Of a DNA stretch of 64,000 nt, positions 29,255 through 39,565 are shown one piece after another. Positions within the stretch are counted from its first letter, which is position 1, and each line of letters begins with the position of its first letter. Origin of the DNA: Lachancea thermotolerans CBS 6340. Taxonomy: Eukaryota; Ascomycota; Saccharomycetes; Saccharomycetales; Saccharomycetaceae. Where the stretch lies: the NCBI RefSeq assembly GCF_000142805.1, contig NC_013084.1, positions 806,001 to 870,000 on the forward strand, in the 5' to 3' direction. Both the position numbers and the translations under genes were made by a program. Under the pieces are notes generated by a model, which was not told the DNA's origin, ran no database searches, and saw nothing but the letters and a program-made list of their open reading frames with translations.

Positions 29255-30700
29255 TCATCTAAACCTGTCTTTGAGCAGCCTTTCGGCACCAACCTCTTCA
29301 TACTCTTGTCTACCAACCCACAATTGGTGGAATGTGCCCAAGCTAGATAATATGCTGCCCCCAAGCCACGCTCTAGACTGTCTTTCTCTGAGGTGCCCAG
29401 AAGTTAGGATACGAAACTTCAATGCAGGTAACTTCTTATTGAGCTCAGTCATCAATCGGTCAGTCAGCCCGGGAATTGACGACGAACCGCCTGTAACAAC
29501 AAGATTGTGAGCAAGAGTGGCCCTCAGATCGACATCCGTTGCCGTTATAGCTGTATTGACGAGGTCTGCGAGGCCTGCAATTGCATCGGAAGTTTTTGAG
29601 CTCTCTTCAATGGGTCTCTTACCATTTTCGTTCGTTGTAGCGGAAGGTGTTTCGCCATTTGCTTCTTCAGGAGCGGGAGTAGACTCAGTAGTTCCCTCCT
29701 TGTCTTTGTTGCCGAGACCTGGTTTTGCCCTCTTCATAGGCACGTAATCGTTGTGCCATGTTTCTACAACACCGTCCTTTGTCACTGGCCAGTCCGAAGG
29801 GAGCATTTCTTTTGTTGGTTTGAAAAGCTGCTCAGCGAAGCTGTATCTTGCATTACTATCAAATATGATGTTTTCGCCCCAAGGAGCCTCTATGGATCTT
29901 TTTGACGTGGTTTCTAGTTCTGACTGGAATTTTGGCAGCTCGACAGCAGCAACATGCAACATGGTTTCTTTGCACTCTTGGAGAAACCCTCTGCTGTTTG
30001 CAAATTCATCCACGGATTTGCTGACAGTGAATTCGAATTTCTTGGGAACGAATTCAGGCCGCTTGCGCTCAACTTTGTAAAGAGGAACAAGTTCGCGAGG
30101 CTTGAGATGATTTTCGATGAGCTTATTGAGAAGCTTGCCTGCTAGAAAATTACGCGTAGAGCTCTTCGATAGCGTCATACCGTCCACGACAGGGCACACA
30201 CTCGCAACATCATGACCGATGTCCAGCACTAAGCATGTTGGTCTGCCCATGGCAAATGATGTACATGTGGCCGTGGGAGCTATGTAGCATGCCTCGAATT
30301 CCATACCTTCGAGAAGCACCTCCAAGGACTTCTTGCGGTTCTCCTCGGGATTCCAAATAGCTTCCGTAAGAAAAGCAGGCGTACCCTTGAAAGACTCAAA
30401 TTTGAGCTCGTCACGGATGGCCCAGGCCCACTGCTCCTGAGCCGCTTCCCAGTCCACGACGCAACCATTTTCCAAGATCCTTTTGATTTCGAAATCTGGA
30501 CGGGGCATGATCATGAATTGGTCATTGAACGATTTCTGCCCCTCCTTCCCGCCGGCAGTGTACTGTCCATAGCATGAGGGTATGTTGAGCTGGGGACTGT
30601 CAGTGCCCGAATACCCTATATTTGTGCTGTATGACCCGGGGTCGATGACGACAGCCGATATCTCGTCACCACCGTATATCTGCAGCGCAGGATTCGACAT
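29255..30700 (-). CDS. ARP4: Nuclear actin-related protein Arp4
   Basis: Arp4 is shared by the NuA4 acetyltransferase and the INO80 and SWR1 remodellers and binds nucleosomes. The 481-residue product (S. cerevisiae 489) keeps the actin fold: phosphate-1 loop VVIDPGSYSTNIGYSG (about 16-31), LVLDIGHDVASVCPVVDG and VTGGSSSIPGLTDRLM. It carries the Arp4-specific Pro/Thr/Glu/Asn-rich insertion (about 335-375, just after AKPGLGNKDKEG). The tail is SRAWLGGSILSSLGTFHQLW. Its 3' end faces HEL1, 99 bp away. Confidence 0.96.
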   Translation of the reverse strand: MSNPALQIYGGDEISAVVIDPGSYSTNIGYSGTDSPQLNIPSCYGQYTAGGKEGQKSFNDQFMIMPRPDFEIKRILENGCVVDWEAAQEQWAWAIRDELKFESFKGTPAFLTEAIWNPEENRKKSLEVLLEGMEFEACYIAPTATCTSFAMGRPTCLVLDIGHDVASVCPVVDGMTLSKSSTRNFLAGKLLNKLIENHLKPRELVPLYKVERKRPEFVPKKFEFTVSKSVDEFANSRGFLQECKETMLHVAAVELPKFQSELETTSKRSIEAPWGENIIFDSNARYSFAEQLFKPTKEMLPSDWPVTKDGVVETWHNDYVPMKRAKPGLGNKDKEGTTESTPAPEEANGETPSATTNENGKRPIEESSKTSDAIAGLADLVNTAITATDVDLRATLAHNLVVTGGSSSIPGLTDRLMTELNKKLPALKFRILTSGHLRERQSRAWLGGSILSSLGTFHQLWVGRQEYEEVGAERLLKDRFR

Positions 30701-30979
30701 CTGAGTTCTTCAAACGGACAAGTCGTGCTCTTATATGGCCAAGATTGGTACATCGGCATGTTTATAGCGAATCAATCATCTGACCTGGCATAAAGTTTTA
30801 GAAGACGAAGGTCAACTCACGTGATGGGCGTGATCAAGTTTCTACAGTTATTCGATGGAATATTCATTGAAGATATATATCTTGGATGTGCCAAGCTCTA
30901 ATAGCGCCGTTGGGTCCTTTTAAGATGCACAACAGGCGTCCCTGAGTTCTGGTTTGCATAGTTTTGTTTTTCGTGAGAT

Positions 30980-32563
30980 TCATGAACTTCTGATTTCACA
31001 ATCGAGGGCGTCGATCAGAGTCTCAATTTCTAGCTTCTTTCTAGCTTCTTGGACCCATTCGTCGCAGAGAACACGAGGCCAGCCCTTCAACGCGACCACT
31101 TCTTCCACGGCCTTGTCGAGCTTGGAGAGCCTCAAGTTTTGGCCGACGCGCGCGATCACACTGTCTATGTCGTTGTCAACTGGCGCGCCGTTCTTATTGA
31201 ACAGGAAAAAGCCGAATATCTTGGCCGAGATATGGCCGAGAATTCCTGCGTTTGGTGGCAACAGGGATGAGGTGGAGAGGTCTTTTTGCAGAAGAGTCCA
31301 TCTGTTGTAGAGCTGCTCGTTGGAGAGGATTAGCTGCTGCGAGGCCAGTGAGTCGAGTTGCGACACCACCACGTCCAGAAGCTGTGGGTTTTTGGAGCAG
31401 CACTTTGAGGGTCTACCTGGCAGAATGTCACACAAGGTCTTGAGCCTGGCCAGCTCTGAGTCGATCTTCACGCTGCTCTCGTCGCCTGCGTGTAGTTTGT
31501 TTTTCAAAAGTGTGGTCAGCAATGAAAGCTGACTCAATACCTCGCTCTTCATGACGAGAGTGTCAACCTGGTCAACAGCCTCAGCCAGCTCCTGCACGCT
31601 GCCGTTGAGGGCCTCGAGTTTGGAAAGCCTTCCCTGTCTCTCCTGGTCCAACTTCTCGCTGAGTATCTTCGTGAACTCCTCCACCTGTTTCATAGAAAGC
31701 AGCGCCACTTCGTTTGACTGCTTGGCAAGCAGTGCTTGCTCGTTGGCCTTCAAAGCAGAGGCGAGCTCCTCAGAGGAGTGCTTCTCAAGCTGAGCTTTGA
31801 AGGCGTTGAACTCGTTCAAGAATTGTTGCGTTAGCTCGACCTCACGGGACTTGGCCCTAATCTCAAAGCTCTCGTGGAGGTCCTTGGAAGCTTGTCCATA
31901 CTGTACAGCGACAGATTCGGCCACATTGGTCCTGATGTCCTCGTTGATCGCCTGGAGCGCGGACTTCAGCTTGGTAAAGGCGTCATGCACCGCGTTGTAG
32001 GTGTCCTCCGGCAGGAGCAACGACTGCTCATTCACAGCCGCAACGGCCGCGTTGACGCTTTCCACTAGAGGAGTAGCGCGCTTGCAGCTGCCAAGCTGTT
32101 CAACCTCTGGCAGCCGGAGCTTCACAAGAGACTCGTCCTCCAGGCGCACCTCCTTGCTTGCGGGCAGCGCCGCGACCGCCTGAGAGGTGAGCGCGGGGTC
32201 CGCGCCGCGGTTGGGGATCCGGTCCACTTTGGTCCCGAGCTCCCCGAACTTCTGCTTCAGCTCGTCCAGCGACATGCGCGACGCCTGCATCTTCTCGTCA
32301 CGGAACTCCTCATACATCTCCACCAGCGACTCGGCCAACGGCACATTGTCGCAGAACAGCTCCCCAAACTGGTCATTGTTGAGCGACAGCGTCACACCTC
32401 CAACATAGAATCCCACAGTAGCCAATCCGACTCGCACAAGCAGCTTGCTGAGCCTGTTAGGCCGCGCAGCGGGCTGGCCCTCAAAAGTCGCCATTCCGCG
32501 ACTCAGCGCGCGGCCCGCTCTCCCGCTTTTCACACAATTAATAGTAGCTCTCGATCTCAGCAT
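30980..32563 (-). CDS. MIC60: MICOS core subunit Mic60 (mitofilin)
   Basis: Mic60 shapes crista junctions in the mitochondrial inner membrane. The 527-residue product (S. cerevisiae 540) starts MLRSRATINCVKSGRAGRAL, an Arg-rich presequence. A single inner-membrane helix follows at about 41-59 (LLVRVGLATVGFYVGGVTL), then a long coiled coil facing the intermembrane space. The mitofilin signature is at the C-terminus (GWPRVLCDEWVQEARKKLEIETLIDAL). The frame extends 16 codons upstream from a GTG; the ATG giving a proper presequence was chosen. Codon use is clearly GC-richer than in TRL1, EXO70 or HEL1. Confidence 0.95.
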   Translation of the reverse strand: MLRSRATINCVKSGRAGRALSRGMATFEGQPAARPNRLSKLLVRVGLATVGFYVGGVTLSLNNDQFGELFCDNVPLAESLVEMYEEFRDEKMQASRMSLDELKQKFGELGTKVDRIPNRGADPALTSQAVAALPASKEVRLEDESLVKLRLPEVEQLGSCKRATPLVESVNAAVAAVNEQSLLLPEDTYNAVHDAFTKLKSALQAINEDIRTNVAESVAVQYGQASKDLHESFEIRAKSREVELTQQFLNEFNAFKAQLEKHSSEELASALKANEQALLAKQSNEVALLSMKQVEEFTKILSEKLDQERQGRLSKLEALNGSVQELAEAVDQVDTLVMKSEVLSQLSLLTTLLKNKLHAGDESSVKIDSELARLKTLCDILPGRPSKCCSKNPQLLDVVVSQLDSLASQQLILSNEQLYNRWTLLQKDLSTSSLLPPNAGILGHISAKIFGFFLFNKNGAPVDNDIDSVIARVGQNLRLSKLDKAVEEVVALKGWPRVLCDEWVQEARKKLEIETLIDALDCEIRSS

Positions 32564-33113
32564 CTCTAGCTTCCACTGGCACCCACAGACAACGTATAGA
32601 GGCACTGGCACGTATTCTTCCGTCTATCTTTCCAAAGTTGTGTTCGACAAATCGCTGTGATGCTAAAAAATTTCGGGAAGCGCTCCCAAATAGTCTCTAT
32701 ATACGAATTTAGGCGCTTAAATTGCACATTTTCGAGCTTTGGAGCCGTTTCGACACCCCGATCGACCTTCTAAGACCACGTTTGAATGAGTATCAAAAAG
32801 AGAAGCAATATGAGCTGACTTTAAATGGACAAACCTCGCGTAAAGATTCGAAAGAGGCCTAACTCTCGAGTCGGTGTCCATTACGTACATAGTTACCAGC
32901 TGTTTTAGGAAGTCCTGTCTGTATAGGGAATGTATCCACGTGATATTTCCTGATGTGGCAAGTGTTCTACGCATGGTCCTAGCAGCACGATCGAGAGAGT
33001 GCGTTTATTAACATGCAAAAGAAGTTGCCGAGCCAAATTATAAGGGCAAACATCTAGCAAAAGAGAATACGACACAATACACTCGGAGAGCACGCTTCGT
33101 TTGCCAGAAAAAG
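32564..33113. other. Divergent promoter, MIC60 / YKR015C-position gene
   Basis: A 550-bp spacer. A minus-strand 85-codon ATG frame at 32717-32974 is present but unsupported (see rejected list). No factor sites were recognised with confidence. Confidence 0.5.
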
Positions 33114-34394
33114 ATGGATACGCTACTAGCAAATATTGATAGCGGGCCAGAACTTCTGGAACACAGCTCAGAGCTTCAAGACTGCTCGCGAAACCTCGGT
33201 TTGGAAGAGTTTGCGAGCTTTAGCAAAATGTGCAGGCTTTACCACGAGCTACGGGAGACAGCGTACGGCGAGGAGATGAACAAGCTGGCGGTGGCGTTCG
33301 CCAACGTGCTGCTGAAACAGCAGGGATTTCGGGCGCAGGCCTTAGCGCAGAATGCGGAACTGGCGGAGGACGTCCAGATGAGGCTCGAGCGGGACTCTGT
33401 GAGCAGTGAGGGTTTCAAGGTGGAGTGGGAGGTACCGCTGTGGCGGGTGCTGTTCCTGCTGGCGCACGGGCACGCGGACGGGTCCCGCAGCTTCGAGGTG
33501 TTCAGCCGGGATCTGGTGCCCAACAAGTTTCAACACCTGGCCGAGAAGCTCGCGGAAAACGAGCAGCAAAGCAGCAAACTGCCGTTGGTATTCGAGGAGC
33601 TGGGGAAGTACTGGTACGCGTTGTGCTACAACTACGGGTCGTTCGTTGTCACGCACGGGGCGCACTTCTGGAGCTCGCTTGAGTCGTTCACCGCATCGCT
33701 GCGCGCGAACGACGGCCGCCTGCTTGGCGACTACGCCAGCGCGCTGCTGCAGCTGTGCTCACCGCTACTTCTCTTCCCCGAGAACAACCTGCTGGCGACT
33801 TTCGACATGGTGCTGAACCTCACACTGATCCTCAAGCACGGTATCATTGCATGGTCCGGAAAGGTCTCAGAGGAGCTGTACTCATCGCCACAAGACTACA
33901 AGATCCCTCAAATACTGCATGTGATTTTCGTCTTCGTGGCCAAGTCGCCCCACGCCGTGCGCAAGCGCATACAGCCATGTTTTAGCGGCGAGGAAGGCTG
34001 CGGCGTGAACCTGCGCAAACAGGTTCTAGACCTGCAGTGCTCCAAAATAACATGCAGCGAGACGCGGGAAACTCTGGATAGGATCCTATCCGCACTGGGG
34101 CTTACCGTGAGTGCCAATGACGACGGCGAGCTCGAAGTAATACACGTGGTTCAGTCCCAGCCGCCCAGCGCACGCGACTCCACTGAGACCGTGTACGACC
34201 AGCGCTACTCTCAGTCATCTTCTCGACTAAGCGACTTATCCAGCTCGGGCACAACTCTCCACAACTCGCTGGACGGCGATTACGACGACTTATGGTCTGA
34301 GGAGGATAAAATAGCCGAGGCCGATCGCATCATGGCGGTCATACGAAGGCTCGACGAGCTCGGTATAATCAAACCTAAATTTCCTGGCCAGTAG
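33114..34394 (+). CDS. Armadillo-like protein of unknown function, possible synembryn (Ric8) relative
   Basis: I do not recognise this gene with certainty. It encodes 426 residues, starts MDTLLANIDSGPELLEHS, has no signal or membrane helix, is predominantly helical by composition, and ends with a Ser-rich acidic linker and a final helix. It occupies the place of uncharacterised YKR015C (568 residues) between MIC60 and YPT52 and is co-directional with YPT52, as in S. cerevisiae. Several spaced blocks resemble fungal Ric8/synembryn: MNKLAVAFANVLLKQQGF, VPLWRVLFLLAHGHADG, IPQILHVIFVFVAKSPHAVRK, and the terminal EADRIMAVIRRLDELGII. This is a by-eye comparison with remembered family motifs and is not proof. 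Codon use is GC-rich. The gene is real; its function is open. Confidence 0.85.
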   Translation: MDTLLANIDSGPELLEHSSELQDCSRNLGLEEFASFSKMCRLYHELRETAYGEEMNKLAVAFANVLLKQQGFRAQALAQNAELAEDVQMRLERDSVSSEGFKVEWEVPLWRVLFLLAHGHADGSRSFEVFSRDLVPNKFQHLAEKLAENEQQSSKLPLVFEELGKYWYALCYNYGSFVVTHGAHFWSSLESFTASLRANDGRLLGDYASALLQLCSPLLLFPENNLLATFDMVLNLTLILKHGIIAWSGKVSEELYSSPQDYKIPQILHVIFVFVAKSPHAVRKRIQPCFSGEEGCGVNLRKQVLDLQCSKITCSETRETLDRILSALGLTVSANDDGELEVIHVVQSQPPSARDSTETVYDQRYSQSSSRLSDLSSSGTTLHNSLDGDYDDLWSEEDKIAEADRIMAVIRRLDELGIIKPKFPGQ

Positions 34395-34690
34395 CCCGCC
34401 GCCTACCATCATATTTATCCTGTTTTCAACAATTTTGTCTTTATTCATTCGTTTTTTGAGCTAAGCATTCTTTTCAAAGGTCCAGGGGGGCCTATAACAC
34501 ACAAACTGGGGCTTGCGGTGGTCTTAACAAGGGGCCCTGGAGCCTTCTAAATGGGTCGGGTCGAGAGTATAAAATATTTAATATCATTCTGTACTAAATA
34601 AGTTCAAGTTCCTTAAGTTGGTGCATGGGATGGGTCAAAAGCCCGATTCACAAACGAGCACATCAGAACAAAAGGTACAATACAGCAACT

Positions 34691-35314
34691 ATGCTCCAGT
34701 TCAAGCTCGTATTATTGGGAGACTCCTCTGTGGGTAAGTCTTCGATCGTTCACAGGTTTGTGAAGGACTCTTTTGACGAGTTCCGCGAAAGTACAATCGG
34801 TGCGGCTTTCTTGTCGCAAACCATCAAGTTGGAAAAGCATCCCGACGTGACCATCAAGTTTGAGATATGGGACACTGCTGGCCAGGAGAGGTACAAGTCG
34901 CTGGCCCCCATGTACTACAGAAATGCGAACGCGGCCCTGATAGTGTACGACGTGACGCAGCCAGGCTCGCTCGTTAAGGCGCAGAGCTGGGTTGAAGAGC
35001 TCAAGAATAAGGTCGGTGACCAAGACCTAGTGATCTGTCTAGCTGGTAACAAGGTGGATATTTGCGACGAAGACGCGACCGCGAGGGAGGTGCAACGCGA
35101 GGACGCGCAGCTTTACGCCCAGGAGCAGGGTCTGCTTTTCTACGAGACCAGCGCCAAGACCGGAGCTGGCGTCTCAGCTATATTCCAGGAGATCGGCGAG
35201 AGGGTTTACCAGAAAAAGGGCATGGAAGTCCCTTCATCGACACAGGCCCGTAAGCCGCTAAACGTTGAGCTTCAGAGGCCATCTACCAACGACTCCACCT
35301 CCTGCTGTTCTTAA
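34691..35314 (+). CDS. YPT52: Rab5-type GTPase Ypt52
   Basis: Ypt52 is a Rab5-family GTPase of early endosomes and vacuolar sorting. The 207-residue product has the P-loop GDSSVGKS (10-17), switch I STIGAAF, WDTAGQE (60-66), NKVD (120-123), ETSAK (152-156) and a C-terminal double-Cys prenylation end (CCS). The tail RPSTNDSTSCCS is nearly identical to that of S. cerevisiae Ypt52. The acidic insert after NKVD is much shorter than in S. cerevisiae (234 residues). The frame is open 22 codons upstream without ATG; MLQFKLVLLGDS is the conserved start. Confidence 0.96.
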   Translation: MLQFKLVLLGDSSVGKSSIVHRFVKDSFDEFRESTIGAAFLSQTIKLEKHPDVTIKFEIWDTAGQERYKSLAPMYYRNANAALIVYDVTQPGSLVKAQSWVEELKNKVGDQDLVICLAGNKVDICDEDATAREVQREDAQLYAQEQGLLFYETSAKTGAGVSAIFQEIGERVYQKKGMEVPSSTQARKPLNVELQRPSTNDSTSCCS

Positions 35315-35553
35315 GTGCAAAGGCAGGATTAAAGAGAATATCATGATATAGGCATATGCGATTGCACACGCCTGCTCTTGCCACCTGAGCACAACCACAC
35401 CAGTCAGCTTCGAAGACCAAATTGCCAACCAGATCGACCGCCGTACGGACCGTTATTATTTGGATACCTCTTGAACGTAAGTACTGAATGACGACGATTT
35501 TATCTACAAATAAACTAAACGTAAAGAAACTATCCTTTATGAATGCGATTTAA

Positions 35554-38500
35554 TCAGTTCTTGAGCTTGTTTTTGATGAGCTCAGAAGCCTTTTCGACAC
35601 CTTCCTTGGTGCCTCTGATGTAAATGATGTCGTTAACCTTTTCGTTTTTCTTGGGCACGTTAAGGACCGTATTGGTGGCCTCTCTAATTCTCTTGATGTT
35701 GGAACCTAGCGAACCGACAACCTTTCTGAAGTCTTGAGGCTTACGAGACCATAGGTAACCGACTGTGGATGCTTGAGGGGCGAGGTCGATCTTCTGCTGG
35801 ATGATCTTTTGAACCTTCTCGAGGACTTCGTCCTTGCTCACCTGCTTGTCATTCGCTCTTTCCTCCTCAGTTAGAATGTCAGACAAGTCAACTGGCTCGT
35901 AAGACAATCTCCATGGGATAGGGGCTTGGCTTTCGTCAACGTTCAGTGGGACCTCTTCTGTGGTGAGCTTGATGGACTCCTCGTCAGACCCAGAGGCCTT
36001 CTCGACTGGAATGTTCAAGTTAGCGCGGGCCAGCTTGTTAGCTCTGCCATTAGCGTTTCCAAACTTGACGTTGACGAAGAAATCAGACCTGAGTCTCTGA
36101 ATCAGCGCGCCCTTTTCGGAAACAAACTCGTGGAACGAAGCAGGAACCTGGATTTCCAAATCGCAGCTGTCTCTGATGATTTGAGTAAAGATCTGCTTTT
36201 CGCACGCAGCAATGTTTTCAGCAAGGCCAGAGACCTTGACTTTGCTGTCTTTGTCTCCAATATCTGGAAGAGATAATCTGACGTGGAAATCGGCCTCAAG
36301 TTGGCGACGAGTCACGCCACCTGGGCCAATCAGCGCGCCAACTCTGTCCGCAGGAACGTCGAGTTCCTTTTCAATAGAGTTCTCTCTTTCTTCAATGATT
36401 GCCTTAATCTCCTTGACAATGCTCTTGACGAAGGCTTGAGGACCTTGAACGGTGATCTTCTTGTCCTTAGATGAAGCGTCAGGTATATCCACTGATTTGT
36501 TCCTGATCTCATCACCACCGGCCTTAGAAATCAGGCTCTTCAGAACACGGCCTCCCGCACCAACAATGTCTCTAATGTACTCGGGCTTAACCTCGAAGGA
36601 CTCAGTTTCGACGTCGGAAGCTTCCTTGATGATAGCTTCAACTTTTTGGGTGGCCTCCTTGATAGCTTGTCTAGAACCCGTGATCTTTAGCTCAACCTTG
36701 CCAGTCTCAACGGCTTTGGCGTCTGTGGTTTTTTGCAAGAAGTCCATTTCAACACCACAGTCTGCTCTGATGTCGTTGATAGTGTCACCGTTCTTACCAA
36801 TGATACGGGGAACGTGCTCAGCTGGAACAGTAATAGTGGAGGTGTGGCCGTTTTCAATCTCGAAATCTAGCAGCGCTTTTAGCTCATCATATGCCTTCGC
36901 GACGCCACGAGATGGACCTCTGATGGTAACACCCTCGTTTTCTCCCTCAGAAGGAAAGTGGATGTGAACGCTGTATTTGTTCTGCAGACGGTTGCGGTAC
37001 GAACCCTGGGACCCGATCAGCTTACCGCGGTACTTGGGCAAAACATTCAGCTCCTTGGTAATGATATCAGCCCACTTTTTAGACTCGGAAATCATGTAAG
37101 CCTTGGCGTGCTCAACGCAGAACTGCAGACCCGAAATAGTGACATCGGTAGTAGTGCCATTGGACTCTTGTGCCACGTCAATGTTGCACTGGTACTTCTC
37201 TCTGATAGCATTCAAGTTGGCACCCTTGGAACCAATCAGTCTTGGGACAGAGTTAGAAGAGACAGCAAACTTGGTTTCGAACTTTTCATCAGGGCTACCA
37301 ATAATAGATTCGACAGCAGCAGTTGCGACCTTAGCGGCCTTTGTGTCGCCTCTGATAGTCAACTGCTTGGCAGATGGGTGGTGAAGCTTGAATTGCACGT
37401 GGCCGCCTTCGGCGGCAATGTCTTGCTCGATAAGCTTGCGAATGAGCGCAGAAGAGCTGAAGTAGTTATCTTGGTCGGCCGCTGGAACCTCAAAGGTCTT
37501 GTGAGACAAGTTGCTCTGCTTCGCGCGCAGGGGTTCGAGAGCAGAGTTGACCTCGGCCAGGATTTCTTTGAGTTCTTCGTCGGAAGGTCTGAAGTCCTCG
37601 TCGGAGAGCTTTGCGACTATGAGAACTCTGTCATCGCCTGGGTAGAGGTCACCAAGCTGAACAAAGCCCGCTTTTTGCTCTTGCTGTTGGAGCAAGTGTT
37701 TGATGTCCTTGTGGAACAACTCGTAGTCCAGATCATCAACGATCAAGACTTGAGATGTGGGCAGCTCGTTGACCAAGTTGATGATGTCCTTGCGGACTGC
37801 CTTCAACTCACCGGCGTTCTCTGATGTGGTAGTGACTCTAATGGCAACGGCATCTGTGCCTTGAAGCTCTTGAGCTGTGGGGATAGCGAAGCGAACGTTT
37901 GGATAGGACTTTTTGATTTCCTCCAAAGAGTTGTATTTGCTGAAGTAGATGGCAATGTTTTTGGCATGCGCGACGTTCTTACCGTGAGCCTTGGAGATTT
38001 CCAAGGACTCGACGATGAATTTCTTGGAGTTCTCTCTAGCATATGTCACAGCTTCGTCCAGCTTGTCGGCAGGGCCGATAAAAGCAACCTCTTCTTCACC
38101 TGGGGCGGGCATGTTGACAATAACGTTGAATCTCTTCTTGATGTCAGCGGTGTCAATCAAAAACTGGAACTTCGAGGGGATCTTCACCTTCAAGGTCTTG
38201 ATCTGGGAGCCCAGCTCGCTTAAGTACTTGTTGACAGCAGCCTTGGCAGCTTGAACGTCGTCACGAAGGCCGGAGATCTGGAACTGGCCCGCGGAAGCAT
38301 TGAAGTGCGCCTCAACCTTCAGATTCAAGGCCTCCAAGTCGACGAACGGAACTAGGTCTTTGTTCTCGACGTTGACCTTGATAGATGCATTCTTGGTGTC
38401 TTCCTTGACAATGGCGAGGATCTTCTCCTGCGCAATTCTCACTGACTCCAAGTCACCATGGATGGTAATGTCAACCATGGAGTCGTCAAGGTCCTCGTCG

Positions 38501-39168
38501 TATGAGCCCTCGACGATCTCTTTTCCGACGTCAATCCGGACTTCCAATGGCTCTGAGATCTCGCGAATCTTTCTGCCACCAGCACCGATGATCGCGGACC
38601 TGCACTTGGAGGGTACCTGCAGAGTGGTCGTAACGGGCTTGGTGAGCTTCTTAACGATCTCACGCTTAGCAGCTCTGACGCTTTCAGGTTTACCTGCGAT
38701 CAGGAACATACGGCTAGTCTTCGACAAGGTCGATTCGACGGAGACTGAATGCGCGGTCTTCACGCCCTGGACGATACGAGAGAAGTCAGGTTTCGAGACG
38801 GCGATCTGGGATTGCAGGTCCAGCGAAAACGCCTCTTGGATGGTCTTGGAACGTGCAGGCTTGGCAGAAGGTGCAGGAGTCGCGGAACGTGATTGCGTGG
38901 CGGAGCTCGAGCCTGACGACGTGCCGGACGCGGTCGCAGCCGCAGGCTTCATGTTGGGGCCCCACGACACCTTGTTGGCAGCAGCGAGGAAGGCGCCGGA
39001 GCCTAGCGTGGGGAAGTCCTTCTTAGTGGGCAAGGGCTTCTTCGCAGGCGCCGCCTCAGGCGCGGGCGCTGCGCCCTCGGAGGACGCGTCCACCGAGGTT
39101 GGTGGGGTCTCAATGGCAGCGTCTTGCTCCACTGCAGGGGCACTAATTTCAGTCTCAGGGAAGGACAT
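35554..39168 (-). CDS. SCP160: Vigilin-type multi-KH RNA-binding protein Scp160
   Basis: Scp160 is a polysome- and ER-associated RNA-binding protein that affects translation efficiency. The 1204-residue product (S. cerevisiae 1222) has an Ala/Pro/Ser-rich N-terminus (FPTLGSGAFLAAANKVSWGP, about 59-78), then an unbroken series of KH domains. Intact or near-intact GxxG loops include IIGAGGRKI, LIGSKGANL, LIGSQGSYR, IIGKNGDTI, IVGAGGRVL, LIGPGGVTR and VVGSLGSNI. Other copies have lost the loop, as is typical of vigilins. Codon use is strongly biased, suggesting high expression. An upstream in-frame TTG was rejected in favour of MSFPETE. Confidence 0.96.
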   Translation of the reverse strand: MSFPETEISAPAVEQDAAIETPPTSVDASSEGAAPAPEAAPAKKPLPTKKDFPTLGSGAFLAAANKVSWGPNMKPAAATASGTSSGSSSATQSRSATPAPSAKPARSKTIQEAFSLDLQSQIAVSKPDFSRIVQGVKTAHSVSVESTLSKTSRMFLIAGKPESVRAAKREIVKKLTKPVTTTLQVPSKCRSAIIGAGGRKIREISEPLEVRIDVGKEIVEGSYDEDLDDSMVDITIHGDLESVRIAQEKILAIVKEDTKNASIKVNVENKDLVPFVDLEALNLKVEAHFNASAGQFQISGLRDDVQAAKAAVNKYLSELGSQIKTLKVKIPSKFQFLIDTADIKKRFNVIVNMPAPGEEEVAFIGPADKLDEAVTYARENSKKFIVESLEISKAHGKNVAHAKNIAIYFSKYNSLEEIKKSYPNVRFAIPTAQELQGTDAVAIRVTTTSENAGELKAVRKDIINLVNELPTSQVLIVDDLDYELFHKDIKHLLQQQEQKAGFVQLGDLYPGDDRVLIVAKLSDEDFRPSDEELKEILAEVNSALEPLRAKQSNLSHKTFEVPAADQDNYFSSSALIRKLIEQDIAAEGGHVQFKLHHPSAKQLTIRGDTKAAKVATAAVESIIGSPDEKFETKFAVSSNSVPRLIGSKGANLNAIREKYQCNIDVAQESNGTTTDVTISGLQFCVEHAKAYMISESKKWADIITKELNVLPKYRGKLIGSQGSYRNRLQNKYSVHIHFPSEGENEGVTIRGPSRGVAKAYDELKALLDFEIENGHTSTITVPAEHVPRIIGKNGDTINDIRADCGVEMDFLQKTTDAKAVETGKVELKITGSRQAIKEATQKVEAIIKEASDVETESFEVKPEYIRDIVGAGGRVLKSLISKAGGDEIRNKSVDIPDASSKDKKITVQGPQAFVKSIVKEIKAIIEERENSIEKELDVPADRVGALIGPGGVTRRQLEADFHVRLSLPDIGDKDSKVKVSGLAENIAACEKQIFTQIIRDSCDLEIQVPASFHEFVSEKGALIQRLRSDFFVNVKFGNANGRANKLARANLNIPVEKASGSDEESIKLTTEEVPLNVDESQAPIPWRLSYEPVDLSDILTEEERANDKQVSKDEVLEKVQKIIQQKIDLAPQASTVGYLWSRKPQDFRKVVGSLGSNIKRIREATNTVLNVPKKNEKVNDIIYIRGTKEGVEKASELIKNKLKN

Positions 39169-39565
39169 GGTGGTCGTACGGCGATTTAACAAGTTAACAG
39201 GTAGCCAGGAATATCGGTAGATGCAAAGCGGTCACGAAAATAGACGGAACTTGCTCAATTTTGATCGGTGGAAGACGGTTCAAGTGCGCTCAGAAGTAGC
39301 GGATCAAGTCTGGGGGGTATTCGCGGCCAAAACGAGCGAAAAAAGCAGGTATTCGGTGCGATTGAGCTTGAAATGGGTATTTCAGAAGGCGTGTCTAATA
39401 TATCAAGATCGGGCCAACTATAGTGAAAAAAATTTCAGTCTGGAAACCGAACTTGGATCAACCGTCGTGGACTCCGGGCCCTCGCCCATCACATGACGCG
39501 GCTTGCGAGTGGAGCACACGCCCAGGGTGTGCGGCGAGTGCGTGGAGGCTTGTGGTCGCGGCAAT
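39169..39565. other. Intergenic between PRY gene and SCP160
   Basis: Holds the SCP160 promoter and the 3' region of the PRY gene. Short plus-strand frames from 39221 and 39423 run into antisense of the PRY gene and look like shadows. Nothing else was recognised. Confidence 0.5.

Noticed and set aside
32717-32974. Minus-strand 85-codon ATG frame with a LYR-like start (HSLYRQDFLKQL)
   Set aside because: It lies in a divergent promoter; the rest does not follow the LYR-protein pattern, no basic helix follows, and no synteny partner is known.
35926-39220. Several 100-300 codon plus-strand frames opposite SCP160
   Set aside because: Shadows of a gene with strong codon bias that lacks stop-generating triplets on the other strand; no domains, and SCP160 is unambiguous.
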